Source: Rehmannia glutinosa (lineage: Eukaryota; Streptophyta; Magnoliopsida; Lamiales; Orobanchaceae). Taken from it: 64,000 nt of DNA. The notes beneath the pieces were generated by a model, which ran no database searches, was not told the origin of the DNA, and saw only the letters and a list, made by a program, of their open reading frames with translations. Location of the stretch: positions 90,348,616-90,412,615 of the forward strand of contig CM071924.1 in NCBI GenBank assembly GCA_016081115.2, in the 5' to 3' direction. Positions 1-11,245 of the stretch are shown here, in pieces. Numbering within the stretch: position 1 is the stretch's first letter; every line of letters starts with the position of its first letter. The translations under genes were made by a program, and so were the position numbers.

Positions 1-363
1 AAATAATTCACTAAATTAACTTTATCGACTAGTTGTAATTATATCACTATCATCATTGCTTTGGCTGGATGTGCCAAGTTATGCATTAAAGGGGAAAAAA
101 GTAAAAGCAAACAATTGAAAATGCCAATTTTATTGTATTAACGTGTTTGTCAATAGTTAAATCTCTATAAATTAATAACTTTGGAACTGTTAATATTTAT
201 TAATTTAACAATTAAGTTAGCGAATTATTAATTTTACTTGTTATCCCCAAGTCGGGACCGACCAAAAATATTATTTAAATGAAATTATTAGTTAATTAAA
301 TATTAAATTATCGAGGTTATAATGTACTAACCAGTGTATTAATGTGTTAAATCTAAGGAGTAG
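1..363. other. AT-rich intergenic DNA, nothing recognised
   Basis: There is no open frame of substance and no repeat terminus that I can place. The stretch is AT-rich with scattered TTAAT runs. It ends where a CACTA-like terminus begins. Confidence 0.5.
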
Positions 364-365
364 AC

Positions 366-470
366 ATTACAAGAAAATTCGAGTTAACAAAAGAAATAAT
401 CCACATAAATGATCTTGTCACTGAATTTTATATTTACCTACAAAATAAAAATAAAAAGAAAAAGAAATAA
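366..470 (+). mobile_element. CACTA-like terminus, one end only
   Basis: CATTACAAGAAAATTC followed by a subterminal stretch ending in TTTACCTACAAAATAAAA matches the start of the element at 4413. That one has a matching 3' end and a 3-bp target duplication. No opposite terminus is visible here, so this is probably a truncated non-autonomous CACTA (En/Spm-type) copy. Confidence 0.45.
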
Positions 471-1006
471 GAAATAGAAACGATTTCATTAATTATATTC
501 TATTAAAGAAATATTGAAACCCAAAAAAGAAAATGTATAAAGTTTTATAGGTGATTATTTGTTGCATCTAGTTAATAGGTGCAATTATAAGAGAAAAGAA
601 AGCGATATATAATGTGCATAAAATTTGACTAAAAACTCCAATGCTAAGAAATCTTGCAAACAGTTTTACAAATGTTTGAATCAAGTCATCAACGATGTGT
701 ATAATTTTTTAAAATAGGATATATTACAAAGTTAAATTAACCGTAGACAGTCAGCAGGGTTGAATAGTCAATTCATGGAAGTATTAAACAAATATTATAA
801 AGGAGAGTAGGAGACCACCACGTATATATATATAATGATATTCCCTAAAAAAATTAAAATAATATTACTTCACATTCATGTCATTCTTACTCCTAAATAG
901 TTTGTTCGATATTCTCCTATATGAAATTTCGAGGGCCCATAAAATCAATCCAGGAAATGTCTTTCTTGTTAGCTTTTCCAAATAAATAAATAAATAAATA
1001 TGCTCC

Positions 1007-1010
<4 letters not shown>

Positions 1011-1040
<30 letters not shown>
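1011..1040. repeat. (TA)n microsatellite at the left edge of element E1
   Basis: A pure TA run directly abuts the start of the element at 1041. TA runs also lie at its right edge (from 2083) and between the next two elements, so the microsatellite appears to be the insertion target. Confidence 0.85.
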
Positions 1041-1043
<3 letters not shown>

Positions 1044-2082
1044 GAGGATCAGTGAGTGAGACCAATGTCTCTAGGTGAAAGACATGATAAATGGACTAAT
1101 CTCAACCATCCTCACTATTAATCAATGGGTATGATTTAATGGATAAAAATATATTAAAATATTAATTTAATCAATATAAGGGTAGTAGGGTAAAATAACA
1201 TAACAAGTTAGTTACAAAAATGGAATCAAATCTCTTTTTCTCTCATACATCTCCCATTTCCCTAATCTCACGTCCCTCTCTCTCCTCTCTCTCATTCCTC
1301 CATTAACGCAAATAAAGAAAAGCGTGAAGAACTCGAAAATTACAGGTTCATGAAAATTACAGAGAAAAAACAAAAAAATCGGTGCAATATTACAAAAAAA
1401 ATAATGGTGAGTTCGAAAACTAAATATGCAACAAAACTCAACTAAATATGCATTATCCGAAAACTATCTATGCGTAAATAAATAAACTAATATATGTAGT
1501 ACATTATATTCAACTATGCAAGACGTCATAAACTATTCAACAAAATCAACTAACTATGTATTATCTAGAATATATCTATGCATTGTGGAATAACTAAATA
1601 CGCAGACATTATGTAATATCCCATTTTTATAATTTCCAAAAGCAACATCTCATTTCATAACTAAATATGCATTATATTGAACCTATTTATGCAGTGTAGT
1701 ATAACTAAATATGCAGTACGTTATATTCAATTATGTATTGTTTTCGTAAAACAAGTGCCAACAAAATAACTAAATATGCATTATTTGATGTCTAATTATG
1801 CATTAGAAGAACCCTAACCCTAACTTTGTAAAATAAAAATATTTGGAAAGAAAAATGGGTTCCTTAAATTCCGCCACAAAATCCCTAGTTTCAATTTCGG
1901 CCCATAAAATCATTTGGGACCACTAATTTGAATTACAAAATTACAATCTTACCCTTAAAATCGAAAATTAGGAAATAATTAAAAAACTGAATTAATCACA
2001 TCCCTTCATTTTTTAAGATCAATGGGTAAGATGAGTCCACATTGTCTCACCTAGGGAGGGTGGTCTCATTTGAACCAAATCC
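1041..2082 (+). mobile_element. (TA)n-flanked non-autonomous element E1
   Basis: It starts GAGGAGGATCAGTGAGTGAG and ends GGTCTCATTTGAACCAAATCC's equivalent near 2062-2082, so the two ends are an imperfect inverted repeat (GGATC..TGAGACC against GGTCTCA..GATCC-like). Both ends abut TA runs. The interior (about 1420-1800) repeats a degenerate word close to AACTAAATATGCATTAT. The same element recurs at 13252-14245. No transposase is encoded. The layout recalls Micron-type MITEs of rice, known for (TA)n flanks, but the superfamily is not established. Confidence 0.65.
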
Positions 2083-2107
2083 TATATATATATATATACA
2101 CACATAT

Positions 2108-3108
2108 AGGAAGGGGATCTTATGAGATCACCCATGATAAGACCATATGACCAAATTTACACCATCAAAAAAATAAATCAATGGCCAAGATATAAACAAA
2201 TCTATACAACAATTCATATGAAAGTATACATTAGAGAGGGTAAAATAGGAATCCAGGAAATTAAATATAGTAACCGCTTTCTAAAAATTAGGGACGTGAT
2301 CTTGTATTGATCACGTCCCCATAATCAAGCGATTCACCTTATTCACCTTTCCTTTTTCTCCCTTCCCATTCGAACCTGCAAATTATTCAAATATGGCAAC
2401 AGAATCATGCAACAATTGATGAAAAGTATACAATCCCACTAAACTAACTATACATTAAAACATTACTAAATATACATAAACAATTAAGTATATGATTACA
2501 CTAAACTACCTGTACATTAAAACATTACTAAGTATACAAAAACATTTAACTAAGTATACAATTACATTGAACGAACTATACCTTAAAATATTACTAAGTA
2601 TACAGAAACATTTAACTAAGTATACAATTACACTGAACTAAATACACAATTCCATACAAATGCACAGAACTAATTATACAAATTCACTAAACTACTTACT
2701 AAACTACTTATATAACTAAGAATACGATTCCACTGAACCAAGTATACAAATCCACTTAAGTAAATATACAATAAAACATGACTAAGTATACAAGTTCACT
2801 GAACTAAGTATACAATAACACGAATGTTCACAAATATGGCGGAAAGAAGTATCAATTTTGAAAAAAGCGCTTGAAGTTGATGATTTTTCCTCCCTAAAAA
2901 TTGGGTAACTGAAAAGGTAGGATTATGTTTCCTTAAAAATAGCTAATAACCGTCTAATTAACAAAACTGATTAAATATAAAAGTACAATTATACCCTTAT
3001 AAGCCTAAATTAACTAAAATGATCTACACCATCCAAAATTTTAAATCAAGAGTCCATACGTGTTCTTATGGACTAATCTAAAGGGATTGGTCTCATTTGA
3101 AACAATCC
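2108..3108 (+). mobile_element. (TA)n-flanked non-autonomous element E2
   Basis: It starts near GGAAGGGGATCTTATGAGA and ends GGTCTCATTTGAAACAATCC, with TA runs on both sides. The interior (about 2400-2830) is a degenerate array of ACTAAGTATACAAT-like words. The ends resemble E1 but the interior word differs, so it is a separate family with the same architecture. No coding capacity is visible. Confidence 0.6.
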
Positions 3109-3132
3109 ATATATATATATATATATATATAT

Positions 3133-3888
3133 GATTTGGATCTGGTGAGTCCATATAATTTAAATAAGCACGTGCGATCAAATCTGGAGCGTTGACCTCT
3201 TCTTTTTAACGATGCAGATTTAATTGATATTTATTTTAGTTTATATTTAATTAATGATTGTTAAGGATAAGTAGATAATTTTGTTTGAATATCAGTAAAA
3301 AATGGGAGTTATTTTTTATAGTGGATTTTTTGGGATTTGTTTGAAACTGTATCTCTGACCTTATCCGCTGTGAGAAATATGTTGCTTATTGAAGGCAAAT
3401 ATGTTGCTTATTGAAGGCAAATATGTTGCTTTTTTGGATATATTTGAAACCTTATCTCTGAAATTCTCTATTTCCTTTCACAGTCAAACTTGCAATTAAT
3501 ATTGGCGCATTACGATGTGCGAAATATGTTGCTTTTGTATGTGGACTGTGTTGCTTATTAAAGACAATTATTTTGCTTATTTAAGAAGACAATATTGCTA
3601 AGATTGGTGCAAATCTATTGATTTAAATAGGTCACATGTCTTGTTTATATGTATTTTTGTTGCTTTTGTATGACAACCGTGTTACTTATTGATGACAAAT
3701 ATGTTGCTTAAACATTGTATATTTGTTGCTTACAAATATTACGTAATTTTGCTATGGTTTTAGATGGTAAGATAACATCTATCTTGTTGTGTGTAACTTC
3801 ATTAATTTCATGGGATATGATTGATTAGTTTGGACTAATATATCCCCTTTATCAATTTCATTGATCTCATATAACTCTTTCTCTCTCT
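3133..3888 (-). mobile_element. (TA)n-flanked element E3, inverted relative of E6
   Basis: It starts GATTTGGATCTGGTGAGTCC after a TA run and ends GATCTCATATAACTCTTTC before another. That end is close to the reverse complement of the start of E6 (55991). The interior repeats a TGTTGCTTATT-like word, the complement of the ATAAGCAACA words in E6. It is therefore the same family in the opposite orientation, shorter and more decayed. Confidence 0.55.
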
Positions 3889-4412
3889 ATATATATTTTG
3901 TTAATTCTATTCCACTTTCGCAAATTATGTTTATTCAATTGTAGCGGGTGGATTTACTTCTTCCTAGAAACTGCATGAGTGGAGTGTGGAGAATGACAAC
4001 AAATTAGTGAATTATTTCAGCCTCTGACCAGAAAAAGGAAAAAAAAGAAAAGAAAAGAGGGAAGAAAGAAGCAATTTTTAGCATTTATCTAAGGTTGCAA
4101 ATCTGATTCTTGGACTATCAAATTGGACCGTGAATCTGACATCAAAATCGAATTTTTTAACGTGGAATAGATAGTGACAGTGGAACAATCAAATTAGAGT
4201 TCATCTTCTGGCAAGCAAACATCTTCAATTGGTAATTACTAATTTCTAATTGACTAATTTCTAATTGCAGTAGAAGGAAATATATATGGGATTTCATAAT
4301 TAAATTTTTTTGATTAGTGTTATATCCCAGTACTATTTCATTTGTCGTTAAAATTAAATAAAATAGTAGTGTTCAAGAGTATCTCATGAGGGTTTTGTCG
4401 TATTATTAATTA
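3889..4412. other. Gene-free AT-rich DNA
   Basis: Purine-rich runs lie near 4035-4070 and there are short TAATTTCTAATTG repeats near 4230-4265. I see no gene or repeat boundary. Confidence 0.4.
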
Positions 4413-4723
4413 CATTACAAGAAAATTCCAAATTACCGACACAAATGATTTCGTCGCTAAATGTTACAGTTACTTAAAAAATACCTACAAAATAAAATTT
4501 ATATGTGTTTCCCAAATTATATAGACAAATTACCGACAAATCACCAACAATTTTAAATTTACCGACAAAAATATTGTAGGTATATTATCAACAATTTCAG
4601 ATTTTGTAGGTAAATATTTACCTACACCGATTTTACCTACACTTACAATATTTTGATTACTTATCTATAATTGTTTTTTGCAGGTAAATTGTTTTTTTTG
4701 AAATGTTATTTGGGACTCATAAA

Positions 4724-4922
4724 TGTTAGAATAATTGACATACATTATTATGAAGACAAAAATGAAGAGAGAATTTCATAGAACTTGAATATTAGAATAC
4801 AACAATGTGTGAACTACAAATGGAGGCTACACAATATATAAGAGCAAACCCTAGCTAAGAGAAAGGAAGGAAAAATACAAAACTACCCTCACAAATATAA
4901 ACTAATAAATATAATTCTAACA
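4724..4922 (-). repeat. 3' LTR of the copia element
   Basis: It runs TGTTAG...CTAACA, with the target duplication ATAAA on its outer side and a polypurine tract on its inner side. Confidence 0.88.
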
Positions 4923-4936
4923 TCCCCCCCCCAAAC

Positions 4937-5528
4937 TCATGATAATGTAGTAGAAATCATCGAGAGTTTGCCAACCAAAAACGAAAGCGGAAGCGGATGC
5001 AACTTGGTGAAAAGATCCCAATCAGAAAGATGATGAGATGAATGGTAAGTGGAGTGTCCTATGTTGCGGTGATGACGAGTGACATGACAATCAATCTCAA
5101 TATGCTTTGTTCTTTCATGGAAAATCGAGTTGTGAGCAATCCGAATAAAGACTTTGGTTATCACAATGCATGAGAGTTGGTGAGGATAAATGAACACCCA
5201 TATCCGCAAAGAAGCCAACGTAACCAAACTATTTCAATTGTAGTAGAAGCCATTGCCCGATACTCGCCTCTCTGTGGAGGATCGAGACACAACATTTTGT
5301 TTCTTACTCTTCCAAGAAATAAGTGAGTCTCAAGAAAAATACAAAAACCAGTGGTGGATTTTCGATCGTAGGATCACTAGCCCAATCCGCATCGAGAATA
5401 TGCCTCAACTCTAATGAAGATGTAGAGCGGAAACAAAAGACTCTCGAAAAGAGTACCACGGAGGTATCGCAACATACGAGTAAGCTGACCCAATGAATCG
5501 TAGTAGGGCAAGTGACAAACTGACTCAC
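4937..5528 (-). pseudogene. copia RNase H remnant
   Basis: Two short frames contain HILDADWASDP and EIDCHVTRHH, matching the copia RNase H motifs (the DADWAG type and the KHIEIDCHFVR type). Indels shuffle the frame. It ends at the polypurine tract before the 3' LTR. Confidence 0.75.
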
Positions 5529-6758
5529 AATATGAACAACATATGCAATATCGGATGCGTAATGGTTAGATAAACCAAACTTCCAACAATAGTGCGATAT
5601 AAGGTAGGATCGGACAATGGTGTGCCATCAAAAGGAGAATATCGAACATTAAGTTCAAGAGGCGTATCAAGCGTCCGAGTATATCGAAGACGAGCTCGAT
5701 CAAGTATGTCAAAGAATGTACTTAATTTGTGAAAGAAGATAACCTCGAGGGGAGCTACCTCAATACCCAAGAAATATCGCAAAGGTCCCAAATCTTTCAT
5801 TTCAAAGCGGGAAGCTAAATCAGATTTTAACAATGCAATCCCATCAACATCATCACCGGTGATGATCATATCATCAACATATAAGGAAAGAAGAATAATA
5901 CCAGCACATGTACGCTTGAAGAAAAGGGCAGAATCATGGTTACTTGAACTAAAACCAAGTGAAGTAAGCACGACAGAGAATTTTTCAAACCAAGCCCGTG
6001 GAGCTTGTTTGAGACCATACAATGCTTTCTTCAGCTTGCAAACTTCGCCCTGATTATGAGGAACTCCAGGTGGTGGGATCATGTAAACTTCTTCTTGAAG
6101 ATCACCATTCAAGAAGGCATTTTTGACATCCAATTGAGATATGTGCCATTTTCGGACATAAGAAACAACAATAAGAGTACGAACGGTAGTCATCTTTGCA
6201 ACAGGGGCAAATGTTTCCTCATAATCCGTACCATACTGTTGTGAATAACCTTTAGCAACCAATCGTGCTTTATATCGCTCAACTGAACCATCAGATTTGG
6301 TTTTAATTTTATAAACCCAACGCGAACCAATTGCCCGTTTACCAGGTGGTAAAGATACCAAATCCCAAGTGTTTGTTTTATGCAAAGCGAAAGTTCTCGA
6401 TCATAGCATCTTTGCATAAAGGATCGAAGAATCGCCTCTTTATAGGAGTGTGGTTCAGAAGTTTGGTGAATAGAGGACAAGAATTAAGCAAAGGCGGGAG
6501 AATAAGAGGAATACACAAAGTCAGGTAACTAAGTGGACTTACGTGTACGTTGTGGATATCGAGGAGGCAAACGATCCACAATTTCAGGAAGCGATTGGGT
6601 GCCGTAGGCGTAGACGGAGCATCAGTATCTGATGAGTCTCTATCTATATCATCCGAGAATGGATCAATATGAATAAGATCAGTTTTGGAGATGCTATGAG
6701 GACTAGAGGGAATAGAGAAGAATGGAATATGCTCAAGAAAAAATACATAACGAGACAC
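5525..6758 (-). pseudogene. copia reverse transcriptase segment
   Basis: The 286-codon frame 6385-5525 holds NTWDLVSLPPGKRAIGSRWV, ARLVAKGYSQ, FAPVAK, QLDVKNAFLNGDL, YGLKQAPRAW and the catalytic LYVDDMIITG, all hallmarks of copia reverse transcriptase. A neighbouring frame (6758-6378) covers the linker from integrase. The active-site Asp pair is intact, but frame breaks on both sides leave no continuous pol. Confidence 0.85.
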
Positions 6759-6817
6759 ATATAATTTTTGAGCAACAGGATCAAAGCAATGTTATCCCTT
6801 CTGACCTTCTCCATATC

Positions 6818-7729
6818 CTAAGAAAACACAAATAGTTGAACGAGAAGATAATTTGTTGCGTTCAACATGAGGACGAAGGACAAAACATGCACAACCAAAG
6901 ACTCGTAAGGATGAATAACTAGGGGTGGAATCATAAAGTCTCTGAAATGTGATAAATCAGATGTAATGGATGGTGGAATCCTATTTATACAATGGACATC
7001 GGTAAGAATGGCTTCCCCCCAGAATTCACTTGGAACCGAACTAGATAGTAAAAGTGAGCGAGCAATTTCAATGATATGCCTATGTTTTCTTTCAGCAATG
7101 CCATTTTGTTTAGGAGTATCTGTGCAAGAAGTTTGATGTAAAGTCCCATCCAAAGCAAACAATTCACGAAAATTATTAGAGGTGTACTCCCCACCCAAGT
7201 CACATCTAAAGCATTTTATGACAGCAGAGAATTGAGTTTTTACAAAAGCTCGAAATGAAGTATATATGCTCAAAAAATTAGAACGATGCTTCATAAAATA
7301 AACCCAACAATAACGAGAATAATCATCAATAAAAGAGACATAATATCGAGAACCCCCCTTTGTGGAAATGGGAGCAGGTCCCCACACATCAATATGAACC
7401 AAATCAAATGGCGCAGTAGAATAAGAAACACTTCGATTAAAAGGTAAAGCGGAAAATTTTGCCAGTTTATAACCACTACAATCAGAAATATCATGAGATG
7501 ACAATTTTCCTAATGAACATGTAGAAGCCAAAAATCTTAAACGTGAAGACGAAACATGACCCAAACGAGAATGCCACAAATAAAAGCTAGACGATGAAGG
7601 ACTCAAACGAAAAGAAGACAAATCAACAAAGAGAAGCGGCGATAGAGGGTACTCCGAGCTCATCCAAAATGTATAACTCTCCTTGCCTACGGCTGTCCCA
7701 ATCGACTTCCGGAATATGGATCCGCACAC
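6818..7729 (-). pseudogene. copia integrase segment
   Basis: The pre-integrase motif WHSRLGH comes first. The integrase core follows, with HIDVWGP, FIDDYSRYCWVYF, CDLGGEY and QNGIAERKHRH, so the D-D-E positions are recognisable. The integrase zinc-finger region is shortened. The frame is open for 303 codons but is not joined in frame to the protease upstream or the reverse transcriptase downstream. Confidence 0.82.
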
Positions 7730-9036
7730 AACAAAAGTAGGAGAGAATGATACTTAAGTAACTTTGAATCACACAATTGGTTAACAGAAACAAGATTTAA
7801 TGTAAGTTTGGGAATATGGTAGACATGTGGAAGAGACAATTGAGGTGTGGCTACAGATCCAATTCCTGCTAAGGGTAACAAAATACCATCAGCAGTAACA
7901 TGTTTAGCATTTGTTGGTGAAATAGAAGTAAAACATGATATATCAGGGGACATATGATGAAAAGCTCCAGAATCTAATACCCAAATAGATGAAGATATAC
8001 CTAATGAACTTGGAGTTGACAAACCTGAGGCAGACAAAGCATGAGACGAGGCAAGGAATTTCTGAAACTGTTCGGCAATTGTATCCATCGAAGGCTGACT
8101 GGAAGTAAGAGTGCCAGACGTTATATAATCTGATGAGGGTACAGGTGCAGCAACACGAGTCGGTGGAGGAGGCCTAAAACCACGTTGATTTGGGTGGACA
8201 AACTGCTGTTGGGGAGGTCGTGGATTTTTTTGTTGAAAGCGTTGTTGTCCTTCTTTATTCAACTCGGGACATTGAGCCTTCCGATGTCCTGGTTGTTTAC
8301 AGTAGCTACATTCATTGTCATCAACCTTTGGGTGAGGTCTGAAAGGAACAGAAGGTGGACGATGGGGCACATCAAGAACGGAAGAAGGAGGATCATGAAG
8401 AACTCATTTCTCTGCCTGAGACTTTAGGCGTAATTCCTCTGCTAACAATTCACTTACAACAGAATCAACAGATGGTAGAGGAATACGGTGCAATATATTC
8501 CCACGAAGAGACTCAAAATCATCCCGAAGAGCCATCAAAATCGAACAACCGTTGCTCCTCTCTACGAGCAATAGAGGGGCAAATGCGCAAGTTCAATAGA
8601 TTGATGAGGTTAATTGATCCCAAAGATCAGTCATAGAATAAAATTCTGTCGATCATATTTTTTTTTGTCAAGAGATCGAATATCTATTTCCAACTCGGCA
8701 TCTTTGTTTATCAAAATTCGATTGAGTATACAACCGTTCCAAATAATCCCAAACTTCTTTAGCAGTATCATATTCAGTCAATTGCATACCAATAGAGTTC
8801 TCCACAGAATTGTTAACCCAAGTAATAATTTTCGAATTGTTCACTTCCCAAACATCTAATTCCTCAACATATTTAGTATTATCTTTCTCAACATGATGCT
8901 TTTATGTTCCAGAAATATAACTCCACAATTTTTTTCCTCTTAAAAACTTTCTCATGACATAACTCCAATATGAATAATTCTTTTCATTCAAGCGTACACT
9001 AATCGACTGCAACGAATCATCTCTTTCACCAGCCAT
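7687..9036 (-). pseudogene. copia gag and protease, disrupted
   Basis: The gag start at 9036 reads MAGERDDSLQS. The frame then breaks between about 8900 and 8370. From 8370 it carries a CX2CX4HX4C zinc knuckle (CSYCKQPGHRKAQC, about 8307-8266), a proline/glutamine-rich linker, and an aspartic protease active site WVLDSGA near 7974-7950. Gag packages the element RNA and the protease cuts the polyprotein. The DSGA is in place of the commoner DSGAT/S context, but the catalytic Asp is present. Several frameshifts preclude a full gag-pol product. Confidence 0.8.
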
Positions 9037-9320
9037 AATGAATAATGACAGAAAATCGAACAGAAATACCAATCAAACAACTAGATAGATCGATGCAAAT
9101 ATCAAACAAATCAAGCCAACTCTACCAACAAAACTATTGCAAATAATCTGATTCTTGAGGCCAAAATAAGATAGCAAACCCAACAAGTGCTAACAGATCA
9201 AAAATCGAATGAAAATAACACAAAGCTGCAACATACTCACTGTGTGATATCGATATACCACCGGATCCGCAAACTGACACTGGTACAACCATCGGAAAAA
9301 AAACCTTGCTCTTGATACCA

Positions 9321-9518
9321 TGTTAGAATAATTGACATACATTATTATGAAGACAAAATAAAGAGAGAATTTCATAGAACTTGAATCTTAGAATACAACA
9401 ATGTGTGAACTACAAATGGAGGCTACCCAATATATAAGAGCAAACCCTAGCTAAGACAAAGGAAGGAAAAATATAAAACTACCCTCACAAATATAAACTA
9501 ATAAATATAATTCTAACA
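9321..9518 (-). repeat. 5' LTR of the copia element
   Basis: This copy matches 4724-4922. The primer-binding site lies just inside (about 9312-9320) and the duplication ATAAA just outside. Confidence 0.88.
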
Positions 9519-9548
9519 ATAAACAATATTTACAGATTTATTGTAGTG

Positions 9549-9792
9549 TTATATGGGACTTATAAACAATATCTACAAACCATTTGTTAAAGCCCACCTT
9601 TTTATTTTATTATTATGTAGTTTTTTTAACCGGGAAATGGCCTCAGCTTATAACTTATAATAGTTAGTCACATCACAATCTATAGATTTGTCTTTCAAGG
9701 GCGTTGGTGTGATTTTAGGTAGTGTTATTATACATTGGATCTCGACAAGTGTGTAGGTGTCTCTTTGTGATCTTTCTTATTAGCGAGAGGGC
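9549..9792. other. Flank of the CACTA element, nothing recognised
   Basis: AT-rich DNA without a convincing frame. Confidence 0.35.
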
Positions 9793-10356
9793 AATCAAAA
9801 ACCGTGCTCCAAACACAGCACAAGCAAACGATAAGAGTTACTCAATCGTGTCGTATTTCGTGTTCACGAATTATGTTTTGACACAGGTATTACACATTCG
9901 AAACGAACATGAACATATCATATCTAATTATTCGTTTCAAGATACACGACACGAGCACTGCCTGATTATGATACAGGTAACCCGACACGACCTGAAATAC
10001 CTATATAATTTAAAGTTGACATGGAAAAAATAAAAAAAAATAAAACAATGGAGAAAAAACTAAAATTACAAATAAAAAATACATTAAATTATTAGAAAAT
10101 AAATTTAATAATTTGTCCAACATAATATTAACAACTAAAACATCACAAATATGAAAATAACATGTCAATATATATTAAATTGGTTAAATAGATCAATCGG
10201 GTTGATCTGACCTAATCTATTTTTCTTTCCTGTTAATCGTGTTCGACCTGGATTGGACCCAAACCTGCCAAGAGTTGTACCTATACCTGCTTATAACTTC
10301 GTATTAGGTTCGTGTCGGACTATCGTGTTGTGTCACAAATTGACGCCACTAACCTA
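9793..10356. repeat. Degenerate palindromic repeat rich in CGTGTCG words
   Basis: The left part has ACACGACACGAG and CCCGACACGACC. The right part has CGTGTTCGACC, CGTGTCGGAC and CGTGTTGTGTC, the complementary words. This layout is common in old plant hAT-type MITEs. A smaller piece with similar words lies at 16745-16865. I could not fix the ends or a target duplication. Confidence 0.35.
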
Positions 10357-10404
10357 AAGTGTTCAATTTGGAGATACTCTTTTCAACGCTCAAGTAGGGG
10401 TATA

Positions 10405-11245
10405 AGACCATCTCCACTTGTTTGCACTACTTTGATGCAGAATTTGCACTATTTTAGTGCAAAATTTGTATTCTATCTCCAGTAGTTTGCACTAATTTGA
10501 TGCAGAATTTGCACTATTTTAGTGAGAAATCTGTATTCTATCTCCAGCAGTTTGCACTACTTTATTCACTAAAAAACAAGGTTGCAAAAATCGCTAGGCG
10601 CTAGTCGGGCGGCAACCGGGCGCCTAGCGCCTAGAAACACCAAGTTTTTCTTTTTTTTTTCATTTTTTTTGTATTTTGGTCGATTTTTGCCGATTTTTGG
10701 TCGATTTATTCCGTCTAGACCGCCTAGGCCGATTTTTTCCCGATTTTTCCCCATTTTTTAGGCCGCCTAGGACGATTTTTGCCCGGACCGATTTTTTTGC
10801 CGATTTTGAGAAAATCGGATCGGCCTAGGGGCGCCTAGCGCCTAGGCGGCTGCCTAGACCGATTTTTACAACATTGCTAAAATAGAATATTCCATAAGAT
10901 TTTTTTAATTCATTTAATATTAATTTTTAAACAAATTCAAAAAAAAAATATTATGTTTAATGAAATAATGCAAAACTATATTATAATATTTAAAAAATTA
11001 TCACATATAATTGTATTAACTTTAGTATTATTTTTAATTAGATTAACTGAAATATAAAATTAATAATAGTAATTAAAGTTAACGTAAACCAATAACAAAT
11101 TAAATTAAAACAAAAAACAAAAACAAAAACAAAAATAGCACTGCTACAGTGCAAGCAATTGACAAAATGACGCATAAAATAGAACAGTGCTAGAGTGGGC
11201 AAAATAGCTAAGTGCTATTCTCCAAGATCTTTGGAGATGCCCTAA
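10405..11245 (+). mobile_element. MITE with ACCATCTCCA / TGGAGATGCCCT ends, holding a second MITE
   Basis: The terminal words (about 10410 and 11233) are inverted, and the interior repeats TTTGCACTA..TTTTAGTG units, including a direct duplication near 10425-10560. The hAT-like MITE at 10577-10876 sits inside it. No coding capacity. The superfamily is uncertain. Confidence 0.5.
10577..10876 (+). mobile_element. hAT-like MITE, CAAGGTTG family
   Basis: Ends CAAGGTTGCAAAAATCG and CGATTTTTACAACATTG are inverted repeats. The 8-bp flanks CTAAAAAA (10569) and CTAAAATA (10877) match at 7 of 8, as expected of hAT insertions. The interior is GC-rich and quasi-palindromic (GCGCCTAG / CTAGGCGC). Relatives lie at 32781, 55427 and 62270. 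Confidence 0.7.

Larger units (their letters stand above)
4724..9518 (-). mobile_element. Ty1/copia LTR retrotransposon, complete ends, coding region decayed
   Basis: LTRs of about 199 bp (4724-4922 and 9321-9518) both begin TGTTAG and end CTAACA. The flanks carry the 5-bp duplication ATAAA (4719-4723 and 9519-9523). On the minus strand a TGGTATCA primer site complementary to initiator tRNA-Met adjoins the right LTR. A G-run polypurine tract (about 4923-4937) adjoins the left LTR. Domain order is gag, zinc knuckle, protease, integrase, reverse transcriptase, RNase H, which is copia order. The length of about 4.8 kb is typical. Frameshifts and stops make it non-functional. The two LTRs look very alike by eye, which suggests a fairly recent insertion. 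Confidence 0.9.
4413..9548 (+). mobile_element. Small CACTA-type element split by a copia insertion
   Basis: The left end is CATTACAAGAAAATTC (4413) and the right end is TTATTGTAGTG (to 9548). Both are flanked by TTA (4410-4412 and 9549-9551), the 3-bp duplication expected of CACTA elements. Subterminal ACCGACA and CCTACA words, as in related elements, fill both arms. Without the copia element at 4724-9518 and one copy of its target duplication it is only about 0.34 kb. It is non-autonomous and has no transposase. Confidence 0.7.

Noticed and set aside
865..1065. Frame with a YIYIYIYIY stretch
   Set aside because: It is translated (TA)n microsatellite, with no gene context.
9722..10033. 103-codon frame
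   Set aside because: It lies in a degenerate palindromic repeat and shows no protein family features.
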